Positions 1-8,103 of a DNA stretch of 64,000 bases are shown in pieces. A program made the position numbers and the translations under genes. The notes beneath the pieces are model-generated. The model did no database searches, was not told the DNA's origin, and saw only the letters and a list, made by a program, of their open reading frames with translations. The stretch's first letter is position 1. Each line of letters opens with the position of its first letter. Source of the stretch: Halobaculum magnesiiphilum (GTDB lineage: Archaea; Halobacteriota; Halobacteria; Halobacteriales; Haloferacaceae); assembly GCF_019823105.1 (NCBI RefSeq), contig NZ_CP081958.1, positions 1,364,001 to 1,428,000 on the forward strand, written 5' to 3'.

Positions 1-884
1 GCGCCGACGAGTTCATGGACGTGTGCTACGCGCTGTGGGAAGAGTCGTGGGACGACGAAGCCGTCGTCCGCGACCGCGAGTCGGGCGTCTTCACCGACCC
101 CGCGGGGGTTCACGAGATCGACCACGAGGGCGAGTTCTTCGACGTGCCCGGCCCCCACGGCTGCGAGCCGTCGCCCCAGCGCACGCCCGTGATCTTCCAG
201 GCGGGCTCCTCCGACCGAGGACGCGACTTCGCCGCCGCCAACTCGGAGGCGGTGTTCTGCTCGCAGCCGACCGAGCGCGGCGTCCGCGAGTACATGGACG
301 ACCTGCGCGAGCGGGCCGCCGCGCTCGGACGCGACCCCGACGAGCTGGCGTTCTTCCCGGGCGTCGTCCCCGTCGTCGCCGAGGCCGAGGAGGCGGCAGA
401 GGCGAAGTACGAGCGCCTGCTGGAGACGGTCGACGTGGAGGCGACGCTCGCGCTGCTGTCGGGGTTCCTCGACATGGACCTCTCCGAGCTCGACCCGGAT
501 CAGAAGATCGAACACATCGAGACCGACGCGATCCAGGGGACGATGAACGCGTTCACGAAGTCCGACCCCGACCGCGAGTGGACGGTCCGCGAGGTGGCGC
601 AGTTCTCCGGGCTCGGGACCACCTCGCCGGTCGTCGTCGGCACCCCCGAGCAGGTGGCCGACGAACTGCAGTACTGGCACGAGGAGGTCGGCGTCGACGG
701 CTTCAACGTGAAGGAGGTGCTGCGCACCGGGAGCCTCGACGACGTTGTCGACCTCCTCGTGCCCGAGTTGCGCGCACGCGACCTGCTCGCGGAGCCGACC
801 CCCGGCGAGACCCTCCGGGAGCGACTGCTGGGCGACGGTCCCCGGCTGTCGGCGACCCACCCCGCGCGGCAGGAGCTAAAATGA
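1..884 (+). CDS. LLM-class flavin-dependent monooxygenase (NtaA/SnaA/DszA type), 5'-truncated
   Basis: This is the C-terminal part (about 290 residues) of an FMN-dependent monooxygenase of the bacterial luciferase-like superfamily; the N-terminus lies upstream of the window. The stretch QRTPVIFQAGSS followed by GRDFAA is characteristic of the NtaA/SnaA/DszA branch, which uses reduced FMN from a partner reductase to oxidise small substrates. The C-terminal GTPEQVADEL segment and the VDGFNV motif also fit the family fold. The substrate cannot be inferred from sequence. The frame is open from base 3 to the TGA at 882-884. No reductase partner is visible in the window. Confidence 0.85.
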   Translation, partial: ADEFMDVCYALWEESWDDEAVVRDRESGVFTDPAGVHEIDHEGEFFDVPGPHGCEPSPQRTPVIFQAGSSDRGRDFAAANSEAVFCSQPTERGVREYMDDLRERAAALGRDPDELAFFPGVVPVVAEAEEAAEAKYERLLETVDVEATLALLSGFLDMDLSELDPDQKIEHIETDAIQGTMNAFTKSDPDREWTVREVAQFSGLGTTSPVVVGTPEQVADELQYWHEEVGVDGFNVKEVLRTGSLDDVVDLLVPELRARDLLAEPTPGETLRERLLGDGPRLSATHPARQELK

Positions 885-1189
885 ACGGCGCGGAAGTCGC
901 AACGATCGCGGATCGCCTCGCTGGGGCGCGAGGCTCGCACGACCGTCGGTTTCGGTCGGGGACGGTACGGCCGACGCCAACATCATTAAGTAGTCGCACC
1001 CGTTTGTGACAGGTGACGCTTCGTCTGGAGGGCCGAAGCGTCAGCGGGGACCAATTCAGGGCGGAACGCGCGCCGCTCTTTTCACCGGCGCGCGTTCGGC
1101 CCACGTTTCACACTCGCGAGCCGCCGGTTCGTTCGTCGTTGTGTGTCCGTGAGCGTGTCACATCCGTGAGCCGTCGAGCCGCCGGCTCC
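885..1189. other. intergenic region without a recognisable gene
   Basis: About 300 bases between convergent genes. Reading frames here are arginine-rich shadow frames without family features. An AT-rich patch (catcattaag, near 981-990) could be a weak promoter, and a perfect 9-bp inverted repeat lies at 1015-1042 (separate entry). Nothing else is supported. Confidence 0.5.
1015..1042. other. 9-bp inverted repeat (hairpin)
   Basis: GACGCTTCG (1015-1023) and CGAAGCGTC (1034-1042) are perfect inverted copies separated by 10 bases. It sits between the end of the flavin monooxygenase and the convergent small membrane gene, so a transcription-termination role is possible. No T-run follows it, so this is only a structural observation. 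Confidence 0.35.
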
Positions 1190-1378
1190 TTACCCGTCAG
1201 TGGGCGGGTTGCGGAACACGCCGTCGGCGATGGCGAGGCCGCCGACGGCCGAGCCGGCGGGCGCCGTCAGCCGGAACGGCACGCCGAGGCCGACCGTCGC
1301 GACGACGGCCGCGAGCAGGCTCACGCCGATGAGCGCGAGGAGCACGTCCGCACGCGACGGACCGTCGACCGGGAGCAC
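1190..1378 (-). CDS. small two-helix membrane protein
   Basis: A 62-residue protein with a GTG start; an in-frame stop lies 15 bases upstream of it, so the start is well bounded. Residues about 9-32 (DVLLALIGVSLLAAVVATVGL) form a hydrophobic helix and about 37-54 a second, weaker one, with a short charged N-terminus and a polar tail. The codon pattern is haloarchaeal. It resembles many small uncharacterised haloarchaeal membrane proteins, but I cannot name a family. An AT-rich sequence just upstream (TAATTA at about 1381-1386) is consistent with a promoter or 5' end. It stands alone, convergent with the gene to its left. Confidence 0.55.
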   Translation of the reverse strand: MLPVDGPSRADVLLALIGVSLLAAVVATVGLGVPFRLTAPAGSAVGGLAIADGVFRNPPTDG

Positions 1379-1468
1379 GGTAATTACATCTCATTAGAGA
1401 CGGAAACCCCTTGGGGTCGTTTTCCGACCCGTCGGAACAGGTAGGTCGGTCGGGGGCCACCTCCGAAC

Positions 1469-1840
1469 GTGCCACACCTCCAGTTCGACACGGACGCCGA
1501 CCCGACGGCCGCCGAGAAGGAGGCGCTCGCCGCCGTCGTCACGGACCTGTACACCGATCACATGGAGACGACTGCCGGCCACGTCGCCGTGACGATCCGC
1601 GACCGCGGGCCGGCGGACCTCCAGCTCGGTCGCGCGGTCGACGGTCCGCTCGTGTTCCTCGACGCGGACGTCCGCGAGGGGCGCCCGTTCGAGTTGAAGC
1701 GGGCGTTCGCGCTCGCGACGATGGAGTACCTGATGGACGAGTGGGGCGTCCCCGAGGAGAACCTCAAGGTGACCTTCACCGAGCACGCCGGCGAGGCGAT
1801 GATGGGCTACGACCGCGTCGGCGGCGACTGGGAGGGGTAG
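1469..1840 (+). CDS. 4-oxalocrotonate tautomerase-family protein
   Basis: A 123-residue tautomerase-superfamily protein. After removal of the initiator Met (GTG codon), Pro becomes residue 1, which is the catalytic base of this superfamily (MPHLQF start). The length corresponds to two beta-alpha-beta units, as in MIF or cis-CaaD-sized proteins rather than the 62-residue 4-OT. Members isomerise or dehalogenate small carbonyl compounds; the true substrate is unknown. The start is chosen because only this GTG places Pro at position 2. It is monocistronic, with an unrelated membrane gene 65 bases downstream. Confidence 0.75.
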   Translation: MPHLQFDTDADPTAAEKEALAAVVTDLYTDHMETTAGHVAVTIRDRGPADLQLGRAVDGPLVFLDADVREGRPFELKRAFALATMEYLMDEWGVPEENLKVTFTEHAGEAMMGYDRVGGDWEG

Positions 1841-1905
1841 CTCGCGGCGGCGGGAACTGCGAGCGACCGTAACCGATACCGGGAGCGCGAACGAACGGGG
1901 CGACG

Positions 1906-2418
1906 ATGCCCTCCAACGTCTCACGCGACGGTACAGTCGTCGCACTCGAAACGGCGCTGCTCGCGGTCGTCGCCGCGGCGGTGGCGACCGACCTCGTCCT
2001 GTTCGCCCGGCTCACGCCGCAGTCGCTCGCGGAACCGATCCGGCTCCTGCTGGCCGCCGGCGCCGGGATCGCCGCGTCGCTCGGGGTCGCCGCCGGCGTC
2101 GCCGACGGGCGACCCCTCGTCGCCGTCGGGGCCGTCGCCGCCGTTCCGATCGCAGGACTGTACGCCTACACCGGGCTGTTGCTCCCGTGGACGCAGCTGT
2201 CGTTCTTTCTCGGGCAGATCGGCGTCGAACTGACGCTCTCGGTTCCGGTGATCGGAGGTGTGCTGGCTGACGTCCTGTTCGGAGGATTCACCCTCTCGCA
2301 GGCGACGCTGGAGCGCGCGTATCGGGTCCACTACGGGCTCGTCGTCGCCGTCGCGGTCGTCGTCGTCGGACGGACGACGATGCTGCTTCGCGGTCGGATC
2401 GATTCGAGTCCGGCCTGA
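1906..2418 (+). CDS. degenerate cytochrome b/b6-like membrane protein
   Basis: A 170-residue integral membrane protein with about four hydrophobic helices (residues about 15-35, 45-65, 72-92, 140-162). Residues 88-164 follow the helix C to helix D region of cytochrome b6: YTGLLLPWTQ (88-97), then VPVIGG, LFGGFTLSQATLERAYRVHYG and a hydrophobic helix ending in a basic LRGR. In real cytochrome b/b6 two His pairs in helices B and D bind the hemes. Here only one candidate (H142) remains: helix B has no His and the second helix-D position is occupied by a non-His residue. It is therefore probably not a diheme cytochrome. Function unknown. No Rieske or c-type subunit lies next to it. Confidence 0.65.
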   Translation: MPSNVSRDGTVVALETALLAVVAAAVATDLVLFARLTPQSLAEPIRLLLAAGAGIAASLGVAAGVADGRPLVAVGAVAAVPIAGLYAYTGLLLPWTQLSFFLGQIGVELTLSVPVIGGVLADVLFGGFTLSQATLERAYRVHYGLVVAVAVVVVGRTTMLLRGRIDSSPA

Positions 2419-2448
2419 GAAAGCGGTCGTCGCTACGCTCCTCGTGAC

Positions 2449-2525
2449 TGCGAGGGAAGGGATTTGAACCACGCCGAGACGTGCTCACTCCGCTGCGCGC
2501 GTCTCGTCTACTTCAAATCCCTTCC
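2449..2525. repeat. duplicated tRNA-Leu 3' end with inverted copy
   Basis: Bases 2449-2470 are identical over 22 bp to the 3' end of the tRNA-Leu gene at 2557-2578 (acceptor strand and half of the T arm). The inner 14 bases recur inverted at 2512-2525 (TTCAAATCCCTTCC), and a further 7-bp inverted pair (CGAGACG at 2475-2481 and CGTCTCG at 2500-2506) makes a long hairpin. A direct copy of a tRNA 3' end is the usual footprint of integrase-mediated insertion, but only about 90 bases separate the two copies and no integrase is present. Confidence 0.7.
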
Positions 2526-2556
2526 GTGACGATTCGGGGGGCTTCGCCTCCACTCA

Positions 2557-2641
2557 TGCGAGGGAAGGGATTTGAACCCTCGAACCCCTACGGGAGCGGA
2601 TCTTAAGTCCGCCGCTTTTGGCCTGGCTCAGCCACCCTCGC
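2557..2641 (-). tRNA. tRNA-Leu (anticodon UAA)
   Basis: Read on the minus strand, the 7-bp acceptor stem GCGAGGG pairs with CCCTCGC plus discriminator A. The D arm begins TGGCTGAGCC-AGGCC, the anticodon stem-loop is GCGGA-CTTAAGA-TCCGC with anticodon TAA, there is a class II long variable arm, and the T arm contains GGTTCAAATCC. The length of 85 bases fits a leucine tRNA. CCA is not encoded, as is usual in haloarchaea. No intron is visible in the anticodon loop. Confidence 0.95.
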
Positions 2642-2775
2642 GCGGGTCGTCGTTTCGCCGGACGGCGGAAGTGGATTTCGGTCGCCCGCCGGGGTCGCTT
2701 GCTGGTGCTCCGAGATTCAGGACAGCTCTGCGGCGACCGACGGATGAAAACGTGCGTAGGAACACCGTCAGTGTC

Positions 2776-4440
2776 GTGAGCGACAACACCGACGGAACGC
2801 TCGATGCGGTCACGCGGCGGCGAGTCCTCGCGGGCGCCGGTACCGCGGGCGCGCTCGGCCTCGCCGGCTGCACCGGCGGATCGGATGACGGCGCCGCCGG
2901 GAGCGATACGAGCGATACGACCGAGACGACCGGGACGGGCGGGGACGGGACGAGCACCGCGACGGCGGGCGGCGGGACGCTGAACTTCGCGCAGTCGAAG
3001 TCGCCGCTGGATTTCGACCCGCTGAAGGCCAACGACGTTCCCTCGCTGCAGGTCGTCGAACGGCTCTTCGACAGCCTCTACACGTACGGCGAGGGGACCG
3101 AGCTCGTTCCGAAGCTGGCGGCCGCCGAGCCGGAGGTCAACGAGGACGCCACCGAGTACGTCGTCGAGCTTCGCGACGGTGTCACCTTCCACAACGACGA
3201 GCCGATCACCGCCGAGGACGTGAAGTACTCCTTCCTCGCGCCGGGACGCGAGGAGACGGCGAACGGCTCGGAGTTCACGATGATCGACTCCATCACCGTC
3301 GTCGACGAGCGGACGGTCCGGTTCGACCTGTCGTACCCCTTCGGGCCGTTCCGCCACAAGCTCGCGTGGTCGCCGGTGCCGAAGGCGTACCGCGAGGAGA
3401 ACAAGCAGTCGTTCAACCGCGACCCCGTCGGCTCCGGGCCGTTCACGCTGGAGTCGGCTACCGAGGGCGACGAGGTCGTCATGGAGCGCTGGGATGAGTA
3501 CCACGGGAGCGCGCCGAGCGTCGAGGAGGTCGTCTTCGGCGTCGTCGAGGAGCCGACGACGCGGGTGACGACGCTGAAGAACGGCGAGTTCGACATCGTC
3601 CAGACGGTGCCGCCGAAGCTGTACTCGACCGTGAAGAACCAGGCGGGCTCCTCGGTCGCGGAACGCCAGGGGCTGGGCTACTACTACCTCTCCTTCAACT
3701 GTAACGAGGGGCCCACGGCCGACCCGAAGGTCCGCGAGGCCATCGACTACGCGGTCTCGATGGACGACGCCGTCGCGAACTACATCGATCCCGCCGGCAC
3801 GCGCCTGACCGCGCCGATGCCCGAGACGGTCACCGACGCCTGGGACTTCCCGACCGACGAGTGGGCGGACATCCCCCACGACAAGGACACGGACATGGCC
3901 GCCCAGCTGCTGGAGGAGGCCGGGGTTTCCAAGGACTACTCCTGGAAGATCATCGTCCCGCCGGACGACAAGCGCGAACAGATCGGTATCTCCGTCGGCA
4001 ACGGGCTTCAGGAGGCCGGCTTCAGCAACGTCGAGATTCAGCGGCTCGACTGGGGCGCGTTCCTCGACCAGTACTCCACCGGCAACGAGGACGACTACAA
4101 CATGTACACGCTCGGGTGGGTCGACGAGTTCGACCCCGACGGCTACCTCTACTACATGTTCCACCCGGACGTGGAAGGCGAGACAAACGGCTGTTACTAC
4201 CGCAACGAGGCGGTCGCAGACAAGCTGACTCAAGCACGGCAGTCGGCCGACCGCGAGGAACGGAATCGGCTCTACACCGAGGCGACGACGACGATCCTGG
4301 AGGACCGCGCGCACCTGCCCGCGTACAACCTCAAGAACAGTTTCGGGGTGCGGGACGCCGTCGAGGGGTTCCGCCCCCACACGGTCTCGGGCATCAATCC
4401 GCGGCTGGCCGGCGAGGAAACCGTCAGTCTGAACGACTGA
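2776..4440 (+). CDS. ABC transporter substrate-binding lipoprotein, family 5 (peptide/nickel type)
   Basis: A 554-residue solute-binding protein. The N-terminus (GTG start) carries a twin-arginine signal TRRRVLAGAG and a lipobox LAGC at about residue 33, followed by a Thr/Gly/Asp-rich linker, as in haloarchaeal Tat lipoproteins anchored outside the membrane. The mature part shows family-5 hallmarks, including ITAEDVKYSF in the N-terminal lobe, the P(V)GSGPF segment, and a C-terminal lobe ending with the LPAYNL region. These proteins bind oligopeptides, sugars or metal chelates for an ABC importer. No permease or ATPase gene is adjacent, so its transporter must be encoded elsewhere. The start is set by the GTG immediately before the SDNTDG sequence and the Tat motif. 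Confidence 0.88.
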   Translation: MSDNTDGTLDAVTRRRVLAGAGTAGALGLAGCTGGSDDGAAGSDTSDTTETTGTGGDGTSTATAGGGTLNFAQSKSPLDFDPLKANDVPSLQVVERLFDSLYTYGEGTELVPKLAAAEPEVNEDATEYVVELRDGVTFHNDEPITAEDVKYSFLAPGREETANGSEFTMIDSITVVDERTVRFDLSYPFGPFRHKLAWSPVPKAYREENKQSFNRDPVGSGPFTLESATEGDEVVMERWDEYHGSAPSVEEVVFGVVEEPTTRVTTLKNGEFDIVQTVPPKLYSTVKNQAGSSVAERQGLGYYYLSFNCNEGPTADPKVREAIDYAVSMDDAVANYIDPAGTRLTAPMPETVTDAWDFPTDEWADIPHDKDTDMAAQLLEEAGVSKDYSWKIIVPPDDKREQIGISVGNGLQEAGFSNVEIQRLDWGAFLDQYSTGNEDDYNMYTLGWVDEFDPDGYLYYMFHPDVEGETNGCYYRNEAVADKLTQARQSADREERNRLYTEATTTILEDRAHLPAYNLKNSFGVRDAVEGFRPHTVSGINPRLAGEETVSLND

Positions 4441-4446
4441 CGACCC

Positions 4447-4788
4447 TCACCAGTCGACGCTGAGAGTGCCGTCGCCGTGGGGATCCGGCGACAACTCCTC
4501 GTCGGTCCGGCGGTCGACGACGTGGATACAGCCGACGTCCTTCTTCGCGGGGCACACCTCCGCAGCGCGGATGTTCTCCTCTAACTCGTCCTCGCCGATG
4601 TAGTACGACTTCGGCTTCGCCATCCCGCTGGCGATGTCCATCTCCCAGTTGTCCGCGACCTCCGCGCACTTGCCCGCGCCGAAGCAGGCGTTCGCCTCGA
4701 AGATGATCTTGTACGGCTTCTCCTCCACCGGCGGCCCGTCGCCGCCGACGTCGCTGGCGGTCTGTACCTCCGCGTCGAGGTCGCTCAT
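4447..4788 (-). CDS. single-cluster ferredoxin
   Basis: A 113-residue soluble ferredoxin-like protein. ACFGAGKC (C-x5-C) followed by the AAEVCPAKK motif about 50 residues later matches the single 3Fe-4S/4Fe-4S cluster ferredoxins that donate electrons to cytochromes P450 and other oxidoreductases. An acidic N-terminal extension (DLDAEVQTASDVGGDG) and a further Cys (VGCIHVV) are present. It ends 6 bases from the end of the upstream convergent substrate-binding protein. The start is the ATG at 4788, chosen because the frame further upstream is Arg-rich shadow sequence. The electron acceptor is unknown; the gene stands alone. Confidence 0.8.
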   Translation of the reverse strand: MSDLDAEVQTASDVGGDGPPVEEKPYKIIFEANACFGAGKCAEVADNWEMDIASGMAKPKSYYIGEDELEENIRAAEVCPAKKDVGCIHVVDRRTDEELSPDPHGDGTLSVDW

Positions 4789-4979
4789 ACCCGACGTTCC
4801 GCCCCGGGCGACTTTCGTCTGTCGGTGCCCGGACCCATGCGTCGTCGCCGGCGGCGACGATGCACGGTCGGTTGCGTCGACGATCCACGGGCGAGAACGT
4901 CGACGACTCCGGTGGGGAGGTCCCATTCGCGCGGGAACGGCCGACGCGTTTTTTCGCTCGGCCCGCAAGCGACGCGGTA

Positions 4980-5984
4980 GTGAGCGACGCCCCCGACGAC
5001 ACGATGCGCGAACGGGCCGGGACGAACCGGCTGAAACTGTGGCTCCTCGTCGACGCCGACCGGTGGCTCGTCGCCGCCGGCTTCCTCGCGGCGGTGTTCG
5101 TGCTGCTGTTCGCCACCGGCGTCCTCGTCCCCGGCGCGGCGACGCTGCTCGCCGACGGCGACCCCATCGAGACCACGTTCCAGCCGCTCATCGGGGGGAC
5201 GATCACCGTCGTCACGCTCGTGCTCACGCTGAACCAGCTCGTGCTCTCCCAGGAGTTGGGCGCCGTCGGCGACCAGCGCGAGCGCATGGAGGGCGCGACG
5301 GAGTTCCGCCGCGACGTTGCCGACACGCTCGGCCGCGACGTGATGCCGCCCGAGCCGGCGGCGTTCCTCCGCGAGCTGGTGATCGCCGCCGGCCAGCGCG
5401 CCGACGACGTGGACGAGGCGCTGGCGGACGACGAGGAGCTGGCAGACGACGCCGCGCGGCTCGTCGACAGCGTCCGCGGCAACGCCGAGACCGTCGGCGA
5501 CAACCTCGACGACGCGCAGTTCGGCACCTTCGCCGTCGTCTCGGCGGCGCTGAACTTCAACTACTCGTGGAAGCTGTACGAGTCCCGGCGCCTGCGCGCC
5601 AGCCACGACCTCACCGACGAGCAGGACGAGGCGCTGTCGGCGCTGGGGGACGTGTTGGAGCTGTTCGGCCCCGCCCGCGAGCACTTCAAGACGCTGTACT
5701 TCCAGTGGGAGCTGGTCGACCTCTCGCGGTCGGTGCTGTGGGCGGCGGTGCCGTCGCTCGTCATCGCGTTCGGGTCGGTGCTGTACCTCAGCGCGCTCGT
5801 CCCCGGCGCGCCCGCGACGGGGGTGTACCTCGCGGGTCCGCTCGTCGTCAGCCTCGTCGCCGCGGTCGGGCTGCTCCCGTTCGCCATCCTGCTGTCGTAC
5901 GTGCTCCGCATCGCGACGGTGACGAAACGGACGCTCTCGATCGGCCCGTTCACGCTCCGCGAGACGACCCCGAACGACGACTGA
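4980..5984 (+). CDS. haloarchaeal four-helix membrane protein, paralog of 21655-22656
   Basis: A 334-residue membrane protein of unknown function. Two N-terminal helices (about residues 27-55 and 70-88) are followed by a long acidic cytoplasmic-type segment (about 90-235), then two C-terminal helices (about 245-270 and 280-310). Conserved blocks shared with the paralog at 21655-22656 are GGTITVVTLVLTLNQLVLSQ, a HFKTLYFQWELVDLSR block before the third helix, and the ending LRIATVTKRTLSIGPF. The architecture resembles a channel or mechanosensing protein only superficially. GTG 4980 was chosen; ATG 5004 is a possible alternative. It is divergent from the ferredoxin gene. Confidence 0.7.
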   Translation: MSDAPDDTMRERAGTNRLKLWLLVDADRWLVAAGFLAAVFVLLFATGVLVPGAATLLADGDPIETTFQPLIGGTITVVTLVLTLNQLVLSQELGAVGDQRERMEGATEFRRDVADTLGRDVMPPEPAAFLRELVIAAGQRADDVDEALADDEELADDAARLVDSVRGNAETVGDNLDDAQFGTFAVVSAALNFNYSWKLYESRRLRASHDLTDEQDEALSALGDVLELFGPAREHFKTLYFQWELVDLSRSVLWAAVPSLVIAFGSVLYLSALVPGAPATGVYLAGPLVVSLVAAVGLLPFAILLSYVLRIATVTKRTLSIGPFTLRETTPNDD

Positions 5985-6081
5985 ACCGGATCGACGACCG
6001 ACGGGAGACGGAGAGACGGGGAGGAGAAAACGGGGAACAAAGAAGGGAAGCAGAGGGAGCGATCGGGGGAGCGAGAGCGCG

Positions 6082-6945
6082 CTACTTCGAGTTGTCCGAC
6101 TCCTCCTGCTGGAGCTCCTCGAGCTCCGCCTCGACCTCCTCGTCGGACACGTCCTCGGCATCGACCGCGGGGTCGGCGTCAGCGTCGGCCTCGACATCGG
6201 CGTCGGCATCGACCGCCGCGTCGCCGCCGTCGTCCGACTCCGCGGACTCCTTGCCCAGCTCCGCGCGCAGCGTTTCAAGCTCGGCGTCGACCTCGCGGTC
6301 GGTGCGCCCGGACTGCAGCTCGCGGTCGATCTCGTCCTCGTCGGAGAGCGCGTCGTCGAAGGCGCCGGAGTCCTGCAGCTCGTCCATCGCCTGCGAGCGC
6401 GCCTCCATCTCCTCGGTGCGCTCCTCGGCGCGCTCGATCGACCGGCTCACGTCGGCCATCTCGTCGCCGACGCCCGACATCGCCTCCGACACCCGGGTCG
6501 ACGCCTCGGCGGCCTCGTAGCGCGCCTTCATCGTCTCCTTCTTGGTCTTGAACTCGTCGATGCGGCTCTGGAGCTCGTCCTTCTTGTCGACCAGCTGGTC
6601 CTGGGTGTTCTGCAGTTCGGCGATCTGCGTCTCCAGGTCCTCGATCTGGTTCATCTTCGACTTCTTCTTCTCCAGCGCCTTGCGCGCGAGGTCGTCGCGG
6701 TCCTGCTGGACGGCCTCCCGCGCCTGCTCGTTGTGCTTCTCGACGTTCTCCTCCAGCCGGCGCTTCTGGATCTCCAGGCGCTTCTTCTGGGTCGTCAGGT
6801 CGGCGATACCCTGCTTCACGTCCTGCAGCTCGTCGCGCATCTGTTCGTAGCTGTAATCGAGCGTCTCCGTCGGGTCCTCCGCCCGGTTGAGGATCGAGTT
6901 GATCTTCGAGCGGATGACGTAGGAGGTGCGCGAGAGGATACCCAT
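6082..6945 (-). CDS. PspA/IM30-family coiled-coil protein
   Basis: A 287-residue protein. It starts MGILSRTSYVIRSKIN, the amphipathic membrane-binding helix typical of PspA/Vipp1, followed by the family signature ILNRAEDPTETLDYSYEQM and then about 170 residues of heptad-rich coiled coil (residues 40-210). The C-terminal about 60 residues are an Asp/Ala/Glu-rich acidic tail (DADADVEADADAD), a haloarchaeal elaboration. PspA/ESCRT-III-like proteins polymerise on membranes to maintain or remodel them under stress. The start is ATG 6945, required by the amphipathic helix. It is divergent from a hydrolase gene and likely monocistronic. Confidence 0.9.
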   Translation of the reverse strand: MGILSRTSYVIRSKINSILNRAEDPTETLDYSYEQMRDELQDVKQGIADLTTQKKRLEIQKRRLEENVEKHNEQAREAVQQDRDDLARKALEKKKSKMNQIEDLETQIAELQNTQDQLVDKKDELQSRIDEFKTKKETMKARYEAAEASTRVSEAMSGVGDEMADVSRSIERAEERTEEMEARSQAMDELQDSGAFDDALSDEDEIDRELQSGRTDREVDAELETLRAELGKESAESDDGGDAAVDADADVEADADADPAVDAEDVSDEEVEAELEELQQEESDNSK

Positions 6946-7038
6946 AGCCCGCAGTAAGTGAACTGGCCGTATAAATCTCACCCGAACGAGAGGACACCAC
7001 CCGCTACCGTTTTCACCGGCGCGGGCGGAGCCGCGAGC

Positions 7039-7665
7039 GTGACCGACGTACTCGTTCCCGGGGGCCGCGACGTTCGGGGGTCGCTCGACCGCGCGAGCGA
7101 CGCCGAGCGAGGCGACGCCGACGCGGAAGTCGACCCCGACACCGACGCCTGCGTCGTGGCGTGTCCGCCCCACCCGCAGCACCGGGGCCACCGCGGCGAC
7201 GAGCGCCTCCGTGCGGTCTCCGACGTGCTGACCGCCGGCGGCGTCGACTGCCTCCGGTTCGACTACGGCGACTGGGACGAGGGGTACGGCGAGCGCGCCG
7301 ACGCGCGCAACGCAGTCGCCTGGGCCGGGGAGCGCTACGAGCGCGTCGGGCTGTTCGGCTTCAGTTTCGGGGGGTGTCTGGCGCTGGTGGTGGCCTCGGA
7401 TGACGGCGTCGACGCCGTCTCCGCACTCGCGCCCACGGCCCGGCTCGCGCCCGACCTCGACGCAGTCGCGGGGATGGACGACATCGACTGCCCCGCGCAG
7501 GTGGTGTACGGCACCCGCGACGACACCGCCGACTGGGAGCCGGTGGTCGAACGCGCGCGGGAACTCGGGGTCGACCTGCGGGAGTTCTCCGCCGACCACT
7601 TCTTCGTCGGGCAGGCGGGCAAGGTGGGCGACGCGGTCGGGGAGTGGCTACTCGGCGAGTTGTGA
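7039..7665 (+). CDS. alpha/beta hydrolase, dienelactone-hydrolase-like
   Basis: A 208-residue alpha/beta-hydrolase. It has an early CPPHPQHRGHRGD segment (oxyanion region), LRFDYGDWDEG, the nucleophile elbow GFSFGG, a late acidic region GTRDDTADW and the His-containing SADHFF, giving a complete Ser-Asp-His triad. This layout is common in small archaeal hydrolases annotated as dienelactone hydrolase or as YpfH/KANL3-like. The substrate is unknown. The GTG start follows a BRE/TATA-poor spacer shared with the divergent PspA gene. Its 3' end overlaps the next, convergent gene by 18 bases. Confidence 0.8.
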   Translation: MTDVLVPGGRDVRGSLDRASDAERGDADAEVDPDTDACVVACPPHPQHRGHRGDERLRAVSDVLTAGGVDCLRFDYGDWDEGYGERADARNAVAWAGERYERVGLFGFSFGGCLALVVASDDGVDAVSALAPTARLAPDLDAVAGMDDIDCPAQVVYGTRDDTADWEPVVERARELGVDLREFSADHFFVGQAGKVGDAVGEWLLGEL

Positions 7666-8067
7666 GCCGTCGGCGTCCGGGTCGCCCTCGCGGTAGCCGA
7701 CGAGGAGGTTCACCACGACGGCGGTGACCGCGGTCGCGGCGACGAACACCCAGAACGCCGCGCTCGCCGCGGCCCCGAGGTTCCGGCTGACGGCGTACAG
7801 CGTGGCGCCCGCGAGGAAGGCGACCGCGAACGGCGCGACGAACGCGGCGTCCCCCCAGTCGCCGCCGGCGTTGCGGTACTCGACGGCGTAGCCCCAGACG
7901 TTGCCGACGGTGAACTGGAAGATCACGAGCCAAAACAGGCCGACGAGGACGGCGAAGAGCGGGCGAGCACCGTCCATGAGTCGGGTGCCGGCGCCCGCGA
8001 GGAACACCGCGAGCATGAGGCCATGCCACGGGCGGAGGCGGTCGCGGAGGCGCGTACGGAGGGACAC
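7648..8067 (-). CDS. conserved membrane protein
   Basis: A 139-residue protein with four predicted helices (about residues 14-30, 35-58, 72-92, 98-122) and a basic N-terminus RTRLRDRLRPWHG consistent with a cytoplasmic start. The central loop YAVEYRNAGGDWGDA is hydrophilic. It starts with GTG. I do not recognise a functional family. The 3' end overlaps the convergent alpha/beta hydrolase by 18 bases, so the two transcripts must run into each other. Confidence 0.65.
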   Translation of the reverse strand: MSLRTRLRDRLRPWHGLMLAVFLAGAGTRLMDGARPLFAVLVGLFWLVIFQFTVGNVWGYAVEYRNAGGDWGDAAFVAPFAVAFLAGATLYAVSRNLGAAASAAFWVFVAATAVTAVVVNLLVGYREGDPDADGSQLAE

Positions 8068-8103
8068 ACGCCGCGGTCACGCCGGGTCCGTAAAACTCCG
8101 TCG

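Noticed and set aside
1013-1444. A 143-codon frame in the first intergenic region
   Set aside because: Arg-rich, no homology-like features, and opposite the more convincing small membrane gene.
2554-4380. A 600-codon minus-strand frame opposite the substrate-binding protein
   Set aside because: No family features, composition dominated by Arg/Val/Leu, and it runs through the tRNA-Leu gene; the plus-strand lipoprotein is clearly real.
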